This document shows positions 6,973 through 15,748 of a stretch of 62,150 nucleotides of DNA, one piece after another. Under the pieces are notes generated by a model. The model was not told where the DNA came from. It ran no database searches and saw only the letters and a program-made list of their open reading frames with translations. The translations under genes were made by a program, and so were the position numbers. The stretch covers positions 1 through 62,150 of the forward strand of contig CAZIJC010000008.1 in assembly GCA_964539385.1 (NCBI GenBank), in the 5' to 3' direction. Source of the stretch: JAUVZF01 sp964539385. Lineage in GTDB: Bacteria > Planctomycetota > Phycisphaerae > FEN-1346. Within the stretch, counting starts at the first letter, position 1, and each line of letters starts with the position of its first letter.

Positions 6973-9372
6973 ATGAACGTTTCCGCTTTGCTGCTGTCAG
7001 TTGCTTTTGTGATGGTTATCGCCGGGTGTGCCGCGCACGCGCCGGGAGCCGATGCCATGGATCTCGAAACCCCTGCCGAAGGGATGACGCTCTGGTACGA
7101 GAAGCCCGCCGCCAAGTGGTCCGAAGCGCTGCCCATCGGCAGCGGCCGCCTCGGCGCGATGGTATTCGGCGGCACGGCCGAGGAGCGCATCCAGTTCAAC
7201 GAGGACACGCTCTGGGTCGGCAAGCCGCACGACTACAGCCACGAGGGCGCCGCCGCCTACCTGCCCCAGGTCCGCCAACTGCTCTTCGAGGGCAAACAGA
7301 AGGACGCCGAACGCCTGGCGGCCCAGCACATGATGAGCGTCCCCCTTCGCCAGGTGCCCTACCAGCCGTTCGGCGACCTGAAACTGACCTTCCCCGGCCA
7401 CGACCAGGCGACCGACTACCGGCGCGAACTCGACGTCGATTCGGCCGTCGCCACCGTCCGGTACAACGTCGGAGGCGTCGCGTTCACCCGCGAACTGTTC
7501 GCGAGTTACCCCGACCAGGCGATCGTCGTCCGTATCACGGCCGAGACGCCGGGCAAGGTGGATTTCAAGGCGTCTCTGGCCAGCCCGCACCCCAACGTGG
7601 CAGTTTCTGCCGCCGCCAAAGACGTCCTGGCGATGCGCGGGCGGCTCGGCAAGTACACCAGCAAGCGGACGAAGACCGAGATTCAGAACGCCATGGCGTT
7701 CGAGGCGCGCCTTCACGCCTCGGCCGACGGCGGCCGGGTGAAGGTCACCGCCGAGGGCGTCGAGGTGACCGGCGCCGACGCCGCCACGCTCAAACTCGTG
7801 GCTGCAACCAACTACAAGAACTTCCGCGATGTCTCCGCCGACCCGGCCAGGCGCTGCGAGGCGTACCTGAAGGCCGTCGCGGCCAAGCCGTACGACGCCC
7901 TGCGCGCCGCGCACGTCCGTGACCACCGCAGCCTCTTCCGCCGCGTCTCGCTCGAAGTGCCCACGACCGAAGCGTCGAAACAGCCGACCGACCAGCGGAT
8001 CAAGAACTTCGCCAAGCAGGACGACGCGCAACTGGCGGCGCTGTTCTTCCAGTTCGGCCGGTATCTGATGATCGCAAGTAGCCGGCCCGGCACGCAGCCG
8101 GCCAACCTCCAGGGCATCTGGAACGAACGCACGCGCCCGCCGTGGGAGTCCAAGTACACCTGCAATATCAACACCGAGATGAACTACTGGCCGGCGGAAG
8201 CCACGAACCTCTCGGAGTGCCACGACCCCCTGTTTGACCTTCTCGACGAGGTGGCCGTCTCCGGCGCACGCACCGCCAAGGCCCACTACAACTGCCGCGG
8301 CTGGGTGCTCCATCATAACACGGACCTGTGGCGCGGCACGGCCCCCATCAACGCCTCGAACCACGGCATCTGGGTCACCGGCGGGGCGTGGTTGAGCCAG
8401 CACCTGTGGTTGCGGTATGACTTCACGCGCGACACCGAGTTCCTCCGCAAGCGTGCTTACCCTGTCATCAAGGGTGCGGCCGAGTTCTTCGCGGACTTCC
8501 TCATCGAGGACCCGCGCCCGGGGTACAAGAAGTGGCTTATCTCAACGCCCTCCAACTCGCCCGAGCAGGGCGGGCTCGTGGCCGGTCCGACCATGGACCA
8601 CCAGATTATCCGCAACCTGTTCACCAACTGCATCGAGGCCGGCAAGATACTCGGCGTCGATGAGGCCTTCCGCAAGAAACTCATCGACCTGAAGAGCCGC
8701 ATCGCACCCAACCAGATCGGTCAGCACGGGCAACTCCAGGAATGGCTCGAAGACAAGGACAATCCGAAGAACCGCCACCGCCACACGTCGCACCTGTGGG
8801 GCCTGCATCCGGGCCGCGAGATCACCCCACGCGGAACCCCCAAACTCACCGAGGCCTGCAAGGTCACGCTCTCGCATCGCGGCGACGGCGGCACCGGTTG
8901 GAGCAAGGCCTGGAAGGTCAACTTCTGGGCACGCCTCCTCGACGGCGACCACGCCTTCAAGATGGTCAGCGAGGCCATCACCGGCAACACCTTCCCGAAC
9001 ATGTTCGACGCCCATCCGCCGTTCCAGATCGACGGCAACTTCGGCGGCACGAGCGGCATCGCCGAGATGCTCCTCCAGTCGCATGCCGCAGAGGTCGAGA
9101 TACTGCCCGCGCTGCCAAAGGCGATTCCTGCCGGCAGCGTCACGGGCCTCTGCGCGCGCGGAGGTTTCGTGGTGGACATCGCGTGGACGGATGGTAGGCT
9201 GACCGAGGCGACGATCCGCTCGAAGGTCGGCGGGCCGTGCCGCCTCCGGACGCCGGCGCCGGTGGCCGTCACGTGCGACGGCAAGACCGTCGATGTTAAA
9301 CCGGTCGCCGGCGGCGTCGTCGAATTCGCCACCCAGGCCGGCGCAGCGTATACGCTGACGCCGCGAAAGTGA
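6973..9372 (+). CDS. Glycoside hydrolase family 95 (alpha-1,2-L-fucosidase type)
   Basis: 799 residues, the usual size for GH95. A lipoprotein signal ends in VIAGC (Cys19). The N-terminal domain begins WYEKPAAKWSEALPIGSGRLG and continues FGGTAEERIQFNEDTLW, the diagnostic GH95 start. The central (alpha/alpha)6 barrel contains QPANLQGIWNE, YTCNINTEMNYWPAE and the late HRHTSHLWGLHPG and QIDGNFGGTSGIAEMLLQS blocks. GH95 enzymes release alpha-linked L-fucose (some act on L-galactose) from glycans by inversion. The strong site GAAGGAGG precedes ATG 6973. The last codons and the stop lie inside a 60-bp repeat that recurs at 10116. Confidence 0.95.
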   Translation: MNVSALLLSVAFVMVIAGCAAHAPGADAMDLETPAEGMTLWYEKPAAKWSEALPIGSGRLGAMVFGGTAEERIQFNEDTLWVGKPHDYSHEGAAAYLPQVRQLLFEGKQKDAERLAAQHMMSVPLRQVPYQPFGDLKLTFPGHDQATDYRRELDVDSAVATVRYNVGGVAFTRELFASYPDQAIVVRITAETPGKVDFKASLASPHPNVAVSAAAKDVLAMRGRLGKYTSKRTKTEIQNAMAFEARLHASADGGRVKVTAEGVEVTGADAATLKLVAATNYKNFRDVSADPARRCEAYLKAVAAKPYDALRAAHVRDHRSLFRRVSLEVPTTEASKQPTDQRIKNFAKQDDAQLAALFFQFGRYLMIASSRPGTQPANLQGIWNERTRPPWESKYTCNINTEMNYWPAEATNLSECHDPLFDLLDEVAVSGARTAKAHYNCRGWVLHHNTDLWRGTAPINASNHGIWVTGGAWLSQHLWLRYDFTRDTEFLRKRAYPVIKGAAEFFADFLIEDPRPGYKKWLISTPSNSPEQGGLVAGPTMDHQIIRNLFTNCIEAGKILGVDEAFRKKLIDLKSRIAPNQIGQHGQLQEWLEDKDNPKNRHRHTSHLWGLHPGREITPRGTPKLTEACKVTLSHRGDGGTGWSKAWKVNFWARLLDGDHAFKMVSEAITGNTFPNMFDAHPPFQIDGNFGGTSGIAEMLLQSHAAEVEILPALPKAIPAGSVTGLCARGGFVVDIAWTDGRLTEATIRSKVGGPCRLRTPAPVAVTCDGKTVDVKPVAGGVVEFATQAGAAYTLTPRK

Positions 9373-9448
9373 CGCGGCGCATTGGCCACGTTAGCCGCGG
9401 GGCTTGCCCCGCTGACGCCATGTTAGCCGCGGGGCTTGCCCCGCGCGT
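9361..9448. repeat. 60-bp direct repeat (copy 1) plus second TTAGCCG hairpin
   Basis: Positions 9361-9420 are identical to 10116-10175. The block starts within the last codons of the fucosidase gene (its TGA stop is inside) and contains TTAGCCGCGGGGCTTGCCCC, a 7-bp stem around TT. A second hairpin of the same sequence follows at 9423-9448, directly before the ribosome binding site of the next gene. Confidence 0.85.
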
Positions 9449-9469
9449 TGATACGAAAGGAGATCGCCC

Positions 9470-10087
9470 ATGACTCGCCCGACGATCGCTGTGTGCTGTA
9501 TGGCATTGACGTTGGCTGTGGCGATGGGTTGTGAATTGAAGTCCGCCCGTTTCCAGGCCACCGTGTACGAGACGCGCGTGCCCGAGAAGGGCGTAGGCGC
9601 GTTCGATTCCAAATTGCTTGCCGCCAAGGCCGGCACCGCCGCCGACCTTCAGAAGGCCCTGGCAGCCTGCGGCAAAACGAAGGTCCTGTACCAGGTGGAC
9701 CAGACTGTCAACCTGGCCGAAGACCGCATCCATATCGGCAAACGCGAACCGTTCGTGACGAACACGCGGAGGAGCGAGCGCGGGCCGTCTATCAACACCG
9801 TCCAGTACCAGCAAGTCGGTGTCATCTTCCAGGTCGCGGGCACCCCGACCGCCGGCGGTCTGGATGCGACGGTCGGGTTCGAGATGTCGGCCCTGACCGA
9901 GAGCGGGACGAAGATCTCGGACAAGGCCAGCGCAGCCACGGTCCGAAGCATCGCGTTGGGGCACAAAGGGCCGATCCAACTCGGCAAGCCGGTCGTCCTG
10001 GTTAGTCTCGACGCATCGAGCAAGGACGCCGACGGCAACGCCGTCGCCTACGTTTGCCGCATCGTGTTCGACGAGCCGGCCCCGTAA
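9470..10087 (+). CDS. Hypothetical lipoprotein
   Basis: 205 residues with a clear lipoprotein signal (LAVAMGC) and the strong site AAAGGAG 9 nt upstream. I do not recognise a defined family. The middle contains KREPFVTNTRRS, VQYQQVGVIFQVAGTP and GLDATVGFEMSALTES, whose rhythm (a 'G..f.v.p' strand pair, then 'v..e.s.l') is reminiscent of the secretin beta-domain, but it is too short and too weak to call. The gene is flanked by two identical 60-bp repeats (9361-9420 and 10116-10175), so it sits between them like a cassette. Confidence 0.7.
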   Translation: MTRPTIAVCCMALTLAVAMGCELKSARFQATVYETRVPEKGVGAFDSKLLAAKAGTAADLQKALAACGKTKVLYQVDQTVNLAEDRIHIGKREPFVTNTRRSERGPSINTVQYQQVGVIFQVAGTPTAGGLDATVGFEMSALTESGTKISDKASAATVRSIALGHKGPIQLGKPVVLVSLDASSKDADGNAVAYVCRIVFDEPAP

Positions 10088-10115
10088 GGCGCCCGGCCGC
10101 GCGATGCTGCGTTGG

Positions 10116-10227
10116 CCGCGAAAGTGACGCGGCGCATTGGCCACGTTAGCCGCGGGGCTTGCCCCGCTGACGCCACGAGAGTGACGCGGCGCATTGGCTG
10201 CGTTAGCCGCGGGCCTTGGCCCGCGCG
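10116..10227. repeat. 60-bp direct repeat (copy 2) and a diverged third copy
   Basis: 10116-10175 is identical to 9361-9420. 10176-10227 is a diverged copy (GTGACGCGGCGCATTGGCTG, then TTAGCCGCGGGCCTTGGCCC). In the diverged copy a C in one arm is matched by a G in the other, so the stem is kept. Confidence 0.85.
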
Positions 10228-10248
10228 TATCTGTTTGAAAGGGAACCC

Positions 10249-10881
10249 GTGGACTACCGCACCGAGCCGCTGACGACGTACCTCGAAGACGCCGCAGCCG
10301 CCCAGGCAACGCCCGGTGGCGGCAGCGTCGCCGCCATGGCCGGCGCCCTGGCCTCGACCATGGCGTCGATGGCCGCTGCCTTCACCGCCGGCAAGGAGAA
10401 GTACAAGGATGTCCAGGCCGAGATTGACGAGGCGCTTGGCAGCCTGGCAACCCTGCGAGCCGACCTGCTCGACCTGGCCCATCGCGACATGGATGCTTAC
10501 GCCGCGATCATGGCGGCATACCGGCTGCCCAGGGATAGCGATGAGGAGATGGCCGACCGCGCCGCCGCTATCATGAAGGCCACGCGGGAGTCGCTCGACG
10601 TCGTTGAGGCCGTTCTGGAAGCCGTCGGCGAGGCGCTCCGGGTCACACGCCGCCTGGCCGACATCGCAAACCCGAACCTCATCAGCGACGTCGGCGTGGC
10701 GGCCGAACTGGCGCTCGGGGCGGCGATGGCGGTGCGGATTAACGTGGCGGTTAACCTGATCGGCTACAGGGATTCCGACGACGCGGACGCTGTTCGTGAG
10801 CGGACCGACCAGCGCCTTGCCGAGGCCGGGCGCCTGGCCGCCGAGACCCGCGAGATCGTCTTGAAGGCGCTAAGCAAGTAG
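10249..10881 (+). CDS. Cyclodeaminase/cyclohydrolase family protein (FTCD C-terminal / FchA-like)
   Basis: About 210 residues. The N-terminal pattern TPGGGSVAAMAGALASTMASMAA is the signature of the formiminotransferase-cyclodeaminase C-terminal domain and of stand-alone methenyl-tetrahydrofolate cyclohydrolase (FchA). The rest is a mostly helical bundle with D..AY.aimaAYRLPR and P.LISDVGVAAELALGAA, also typical. It likely acts in one-carbon folate metabolism in the cytoplasm; whether it removes ammonia from formimino-THF or opens methenyl-THF cannot be told. I chose GTG 10249, preceded by GAAAGGGA; the longer TTG start at 10216 lies inside the hairpin repeat. Confidence 0.85.
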   Translation: MDYRTEPLTTYLEDAAAAQATPGGGSVAAMAGALASTMASMAAAFTAGKEKYKDVQAEIDEALGSLATLRADLLDLAHRDMDAYAAIMAAYRLPRDSDEEMADRAAAIMKATRESLDVVEAVLEAVGEALRVTRRLADIANPNLISDVGVAAELALGAAMAVRINVAVNLIGYRDSDDADAVRERTDQRLAEAGRLAAETREIVLKALSK

Positions 10882-11011
10882 ACGGGGCGCCATTCCAGCC
10901 GCCGCGCCATTCTAGCCGCGACCCGCTTGTCCGCCGTAGCCGTGGCGAAGACGGAAGCCTCGGCGAAGGCGGAAAGGGGGATCGCGCTGCTTCAAGCCGC
11001 AAGGACGTCGC

Positions 11012-11635
11012 ATGGCTTTGGACCGCGACTACAAGATCTCTGCCTCCTCGCACGTGTGTCAGGCCTGCGACCGCCAATTCGGCGTGGGCGACGAGTATTA
11101 CTCGGCCGTCGTCGAAGTGGAGGGCGAGCAGGTCTTTGCCCGTCACGATTTCTGCCCCGATTGCTGGAAGCCCGACGCCGCGGCTTACTTCAGTTTCTGG
11201 AAGACCCGCGTGCCCGAACCCGAGCAGCCCCGCCGCAGGGGACCGCAACTCGTGGACCTGGCGCGCCTCATGCAACTGTTCGAGCATCTGGACGATGCCC
11301 AGGAGGACCATGCCCTGCGGTTCCGGTACGTCCTGGCGCTGGTGCTGATGCGGAAGCGCCGGCTCAAGGTCGTCTCGTCGCGGCGGCTGGCCGGCGGCAG
11401 GGGGGAGGAACTGACCCTCCGCGAAACCGGCACCGACCGCCGGCACGTCGTCCGCGCCCCCAGCATCTCCGACGACGAGATCCGCACCGTCTCCGACCGC
11501 CTCCGCGACGTGCTCGACATGCCCGAAAAGTGGGACCAGATTCCGACCGGCGAGAGCGACCAGGACGCTGCGGCCGGTCTACCAGCGCCCCCGGCCCACG
11601 ATGAGGCCGACGAGCCTCACGAAGCGAACATTTAG
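11012..11635 (+). CDS. Hypothetical protein with N-terminal zinc-ribbon-like Cys pairs
   Basis: 207 residues, no signal peptide. The N-terminus has two Cys pairs, VCQACDRQF (residues about 15-18) and FCPDCW (about 47-50), spaced as in a treble-clef or zinc ribbon, with His46 beside the second pair. The middle (LMQLFEHLDDAQEDHALRFR, then LALVLMRKRRLKVV) is helical and the C-terminus is acidic. Possibly a small adaptor or regulator; no catalytic motif is visible. The hairpin at 11636 follows the stop immediately. Confidence 0.75.
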   Translation: MALDRDYKISASSHVCQACDRQFGVGDEYYSAVVEVEGEQVFARHDFCPDCWKPDAAAYFSFWKTRVPEPEQPRRRGPQLVDLARLMQLFEHLDDAQEDHALRFRYVLALVLMRKRRLKVVSSRRLAGGRGEELTLRETGTDRRHVVRAPSISDDEIRTVSDRLRDVLDMPEKWDQIPTGESDQDAAAGLPAPPAHDEADEPHEANI

Positions 11636-11657
11636 CCCCCGGTCAACACACCGGGGG
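11636..11657. repeat. CCCCCGGT/ACCGGGGG hairpin
   Basis: A perfect 8-bp stem with the 6-nt loop CAACAC starts just after a stop codon. It has the same outer frame (AGCCCCCG...CGGGGGTT) as the tandem units at 2779-2837 with changed inner bases; it could also slow transcription between the two genes. Confidence 0.6.
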
Positions 11658-11679
11658 TTGCACGAAAGCAGCCTGCCCG

Positions 11680-12474
11680 ATGTCACGGATTGCATTGATA
11701 CCTGTCGTGGTGCTCCTTGTAGCGGCCGGCAGTGTGGCGCGGGCGGCCTCCACCCCGGCGGAGGTCCTCGCGGCACACAACGCCTGGGCCGATTCCATCC
11801 GGCACGTCTGGTCGCGGGCGGCCGTCACGATCAACTTCCCCGTCGGCAAGAAGCGCGAGCAGCATGACCTCGACGGCCACTTCTTCCTCGTCAAGCCCGA
11901 CCGCCTCTTCGTCCACGGGCAGGTCTTGGGCCGGGACGTCTTCAGAATCGGCATGAACCCCGAGCGGTTCTGGCTGTGGATCCGGCCGGGTGTCAACACC
12001 GTCTGGACGGGCCGGCGCGGCGGGAAGGGCGAGCGCGACCTCATCCTCTCGCCGGCCGACTTGATGGCGGCGTGCGGCACGTCTCGGATCGATTTGGCCC
12101 GCGGCGCGGAGGCCGAGTTCGTCGCCGCGCGGCGGCATTATGTCCTCACGGAGCAACGCCGCGCCGGCGACGCCCGCCTTCCCAGCCGACGCATCTGGTT
12201 CGACCGGACGACGTTGCGGCCGGTGCGCGTGGACCTGTTCGACGAAACCGGCCGCCGCCTCGTCATGGCCGAACTCCTGACGTACGAACCCGTCGGCGAC
12301 ACGCAGGTGTGCACCGCCTACCGCGCGCGGTTCTACGGCGACGAGGAAGTGGCCCTCGTCCTGCGCCTGAGCAAGGTGAGCCTCGAAAAGAAACCCCCCA
12401 TCCGCGTCTTTGATTACCGCCTTCCCCCCGGCGCCAAGGAGCGCGACCTCGACGCGCCGACGGCCCGGCCGTAG
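11680..12474 (+). CDS. Secreted LolA-like / outer-membrane lipoprotein-sorting-like protein
   Basis: 264 residues with a Sec signal peptide (LIPVVVLLVAAGSVARA, cleavage after ARA). The mature part alternates strands in the way of LolA/LolB-fold proteins: an N-terminal helix, then VTINFP, HFFLVKPDRLFVHGQ, RFWLWIRPG, and a later RRIWFDRTTLRPVRVDLFDE matching the 'd..tl.p..v...d..G' strand pair of that fold. Such proteins bind acyl chains in the periplasm, but many Planctomycetota paralogues have unknown roles. The family assignment is by pattern only. Confidence 0.6.
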   Translation: MSRIALIPVVVLLVAAGSVARAASTPAEVLAAHNAWADSIRHVWSRAAVTINFPVGKKREQHDLDGHFFLVKPDRLFVHGQVLGRDVFRIGMNPERFWLWIRPGVNTVWTGRRGGKGERDLILSPADLMAACGTSRIDLARGAEAEFVAARRHYVLTEQRRAGDARLPSRRIWFDRTTLRPVRVDLFDETGRRLVMAELLTYEPVGDTQVCTAYRARFYGDEEVALVLRLSKVSLEKKPPIRVFDYRLPPGAKERDLDAPTARP

Positions 12475-12584
12475 AGGTCGGCGGGCCGGCCTCGAGAAGC
12501 CGGCTGTTAGTCGGCGACCTTGGTCGCCGCTCGCCCGTCGCGGCGGCAAATGGCCGATGTTCCGCGCCCGCATCCGCGGAAGCG

Positions 12585-13925
12585 TCAGAGGCTCCATCCC
12601 TCGCGGTAGGGCGGGTTGATGAGACGGTTCGCCAGCGAGTTGTTCTTGAATTGCATCCGCACGCCGTCCCACACGAGTTTCTGGCCCAGGAGTTGCATCG
12701 CGATGATGCCCAACCGGGCGATCTCCGTCAGCGGTCCGCCGTAGTGGAAGTGCGACCCGGCCAGGCGAGCCTTCCGGATGGCCTCGAGCCAGTCGTTGTG
12801 GTGCCCCCTGACTCGGGGAATCGTTTTGTCGGGCTGCTTGTAGGCCCGCATCTTCGCCTCGGGGAAGATGCGGACGCCGTTGGCCCCGTGCGACCCGTAC
12901 GTGATGCCGCCTGTGGTGCCGAGAACGACGGCGCCGGTCCCGGGCACCTTGCGGTCCTTCCCCAATCCCTTCGGCCGCGGGATTCTCTCCACGCCCGAGT
13001 ACCAGTACAGCGTGATGGGCCCGCGCTTGCCTTTCGCCGGGAACTCGAACTTGATGATCGAACCCTTCGGGAACGTCATGGCGTGCTTCTTTGGGTCGTA
13101 GTCCTGGGCCCGGGCCTGGATCGTTACGGGCGACCCGAGGTCCAGCGCCCAGAACACCGGGTCCACGACGTGGCAGACCCAGTCGCCGATGGTGCCGCTG
13201 CCGAACGGACTCCACCCGCGCCAACTGCCCGGCAAAAACACCGGGTTGTACGGCCGGAACTGGGCCGGACCCAGCCACAGGTCCCAGTCGAGCGTCGAGG
13301 GCACGTCGTGTTTCTCCTTCAGTTTGGGCAGTTGGTCGATCTTGCAGTGGACGGCGGTGCACGCCGCGTGGATCGTGTGGACGGCGCCGATGGCCCCGTC
13401 CCAGATCCATTCGCAGAACAGGCGGATGGCCTCGGCCGAGTGGCCCTGGTTGCCCAGTTGCGTGATGACGCGGTGCTTCTTCGTGGCCTCCATAATCTGG
13501 CGGATCTCGTAGATGGAGTGGGCCAGCGGCTTCTCGCAGAACACGTGCTTGCCCCGCGTGATGGCCGCCATGCAAGCCACGGCGTGGGTGTGGTCGGGCG
13601 TCGCCACGGTGACCGCGTCGATCTTCTTCTCCATCTCGTCGAACATCTTGCGGAAGTCCTTGTAGGCCTTGGCGCTGGAGTGCTTCTCGAACGTCCTGCC
13701 CGCCCGCCTCTGGTCCACGTCGCACAGGGCGATGATGTTCTCGCCGCTCGTCCCGCCGACGCTGGCCCCGCCCCGGCCGCCGATGCCGATGCAGGCCACG
13801 TTCAACTTGCCGCTGGGCGCCGTCCGGCCCGGTCCACCGAGCACGTGCCTGGGGACCACGGTGACGGCCGCAGCCGAGGCGGCGGCCTCAAGAAACGCAC
13901 GACGCGTCAGATGGTTTTTCGACAT
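12585..13925 (-). CDS. Tat-exported Gfo/Idh/MocA family oxidoreductase
   Basis: 446 residues. It starts at MSKNHLTRRAFLEAAASAAA, a twin-arginine signal, with AAAGAAAGGG upstream; the longer in-frame start lacks support. The Rossmann motif ACIGIGGRGG (NAD(P) binding) follows, then the family signatures ATPDHTHAVACMAAITRGKH and VFCEKPLAHS (catalytic Lys in EKP) and a C-terminal alpha/beta domain with FGSGTIGDWVCHVVDPVFWA. Such exported members are abundant in Planctomycetota and some act as glycosidases or sugar oxidoreductases using tightly bound NAD. Substrate unknown. The gene stands alone on the minus strand between two plus-strand genes. Confidence 0.93.
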   Translation of the reverse strand: MSKNHLTRRAFLEAAASAAAVTVVPRHVLGGPGRTAPSGKLNVACIGIGGRGGASVGGTSGENIIALCDVDQRRAGRTFEKHSSAKAYKDFRKMFDEMEKKIDAVTVATPDHTHAVACMAAITRGKHVFCEKPLAHSIYEIRQIMEATKKHRVITQLGNQGHSAEAIRLFCEWIWDGAIGAVHTIHAACTAVHCKIDQLPKLKEKHDVPSTLDWDLWLGPAQFRPYNPVFLPGSWRGWSPFGSGTIGDWVCHVVDPVFWALDLGSPVTIQARAQDYDPKKHAMTFPKGSIIKFEFPAKGKRGPITLYWYSGVERIPRPKGLGKDRKVPGTGAVVLGTTGGITYGSHGANGVRIFPEAKMRAYKQPDKTIPRVRGHHNDWLEAIRKARLAGSHFHYGGPLTEIARLGIIAMQLLGQKLVWDGVRMQFKNNSLANRLINPPYREGWSL

Positions 13926-14184
13926 GACGGACCCTTTCTTTCCTGGACCGGTACATGGTGGCAGGACAACCATCGTGTGGCAGCCTGATTCTGCCGAGCC
14001 TCCCCGTGTGTTTCGTCAAGGGTTCAAACCCTGCGACCGCCGGTTGGAATCGCGCATTCTGCCAGACGCTCCGACGTTCTTCCTGCAGCGCATCACTGGA
14101 AAACCTAGGACGCCGGACGGTCGCCGACGGTAATATGAGACGGGCAGGGGGTGCCTGTCCGCAGGGCTATGGTGGGGAAACACG

Positions 14185-15384
14185 ATGCGAATCACGCTCA
14201 TCCTATGGTTTGCGACCGCGGCACTCGCCTGGGGCGCCGGCGCACGGGCCGCCGAGCGCGCGGGGCCGGACATGATCGACGTCAACTTTGCGAAGTGGAA
14301 GAACATCGAGCCGCTGCTCGAAGAGATCCGCGCCAGGCACAACGTGCCGGCCCTGGCGGCCTCGACGATCTACGACGGAGGCATCATCAACTATGCCGCC
14401 GTCGGCGCCCGCAAACTCGGAAGCGACGTCAAGGTCACCGCCTGGGATAAGTTCCACATCGGCTCCTGCACCAAGGCGATGACCGCCACGCTCCTGGCGA
14501 TTCTCATTGAGCGGGGCAAACTCAAGTGGTCTTCGACCCTCGCCGAGGTCTTCCCGGAACTCGCCAAGGAAATGCACACCGGCTACCGCAAGGTCACGCT
14601 GCTGCACCTGCTGGCCCATCGCGGGGGCGTGCCGAACGAGACGTGGCCGAAAGGCATGTCGTTTCTCGACGTGCACGGCCTGCCCGGCCCGCCGCGCAAG
14701 GCCCGCTGGGAGTTCGTCCGCCGCGTCCTGAAGCAGGAGCCGGCCGCGCCGCCAGGCGAAAAGTTCATCTACTCCAACGCCGGCTACGCCGTCCTGGGCG
14801 CCGCGTGTGAGAAGGTGACCGATACGGCGTACGAAACGTTGATGCGCGAGGTGCTCTTCAAGCCGCTCGGCATGACGACGGCCGGTTTCGGCGCCATGGG
14901 CACGCCGGGCCGTGTCGACCAGCCGTGGCAGCACCGCGTCCAGGACGGCAAAGCGATTCCGATGGAGCCGGGCCCCCGGATCGACAACCCGCCTGCCATC
15001 GCCCCCGCCGGGACGGTGCACTGCTCCATCGGTGATTGGGCCAAGTTCGTCCAGGCACACCTGAAAGGCGCCCGCGACCAACCCACGCCGCTGCCCGTCG
15101 CCAACTGGACGCGCCTGCACACGCCGGCTTTCGGCGGGATCTACGCCGGCGGATGGGGCACGGCCCATCGCGGATGGGGCGGCGGCCGCGTCTATACGCA
15201 CGCCGGAAGCAACAATATGAATTACGCCGTCGTCTGGATGGCCCCGCACCGCAATTTCGCCGTCGTCGTCGCCACCAACCAGGCGGGCGACGTGGCCCCC
15301 AAGGCCTGCGACGATGCGGCGGCGGCGATCATCAAGAAGTATCTGGGCGAAGGTGCGGCTGGGGGAGGCGGGATAAGGGACTGA
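14185..15384 (+). CDS. Serine hydrolase of the beta-lactamase (class C / esterase EstB-like) fold
   Basis: 399 residues with a Sec signal (LILWFATAALAWGAGARA). The catalytic set is complete: SCTK (Ser94, Lys97), YSNAGY (Tyr-x-Asn) and HAGSNN (replacing KTG). The block LLHLLAHRGGVP is the usual 'LLtHtSGLp' motif with His-Arg-Gly in place of His-Thr-Ser. These proteins are periplasmic esterases, D-aminopeptidases or carboxypeptidases; true beta-lactamase activity is not implied. The ribosome binding site is weak. The long repeat-filled spacer starts after the stop. Confidence 0.88.
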   Translation: MRITLILWFATAALAWGAGARAAERAGPDMIDVNFAKWKNIEPLLEEIRARHNVPALAASTIYDGGIINYAAVGARKLGSDVKVTAWDKFHIGSCTKAMTATLLAILIERGKLKWSSTLAEVFPELAKEMHTGYRKVTLLHLLAHRGGVPNETWPKGMSFLDVHGLPGPPRKARWEFVRRVLKQEPAAPPGEKFIYSNAGYAVLGAACEKVTDTAYETLMREVLFKPLGMTTAGFGAMGTPGRVDQPWQHRVQDGKAIPMEPGPRIDNPPAIAPAGTVHCSIGDWAKFVQAHLKGARDQPTPLPVANWTRLHTPAFGGIYAGGWGTAHRGWGGGRVYTHAGSNNMNYAVVWMAPHRNFAVVVATNQAGDVAPKACDDAAAAIIKKYLGEGAAGGGGIRD

Positions 15385-15467
15385 GGACAGGGGATCCGTT
15401 CGATTGGCGAGCGTGCCGGCCGGCCGGCTCGCCTTGGGCGGCCCACACATGCGGCTCGCTCTATAAC

Positions 15468-15697
15468 ACTTACGTCAATTCTGACGTTGCCGAAACACCG
15501 AAATGCGCGCTTTTTTTGGCTCGGATCGTTGATTCTGGGTCGTGAGGGGGGTTTTGGGGGTCGAATGTTAAGATAGGTAAGGCAAAACGCGCTGTTTTGT
15601 GATCGGTTTTTGCGGTTTTGGTGTCCGTTTTGGTCGGTTTTGTTCCGTTTTTGTTCCGTTTTGGAGGGGTTTTTGAGGGGGCAAAATTGACGTAAGT
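15468..15697. mobile_element. MITE-like 230-bp element with 13-bp terminal inverted repeats
   Basis: ACTTACGTCAATT (15468-15480) and AATTGACGTAAGT (15685-15697) are perfect inverted repeats. They enclose a strand-biased, AT-richer core of G+T runs (GGTTTTG-like steps) that has no convincing gene. The flanks carry CTATA and CTATG, which may hint at a TA target. A non-autonomous transposon is the simplest reading; no transposase is in the window. Confidence 0.55.
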
Positions 15698-15748
15698 CAC
15701 TATGCCAAAATGGCAGCCGGCGCGCGCGGCCGCGCAGGGGCCGAAAAG

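Noticed and set aside
10216..10248. Upstream TTG start for the cyclodeaminase-like protein
   Set aside because: It lies in the hairpin repeat; the GTG at 10249 has a proper ribosome binding site and matches the family N-terminus.
14026..14046. tRNA T-arm-like AGGGTTCAAACCCT
   Set aside because: No acceptor, anticodon or D-arm can be fitted around it on either strand.
15470..15700. 76-codon minus ORF (Lys/Thr-rich)
   Set aside because: Low-complexity translation of the MITE-like core, ends inside the inverted repeats, no ribosome binding site.
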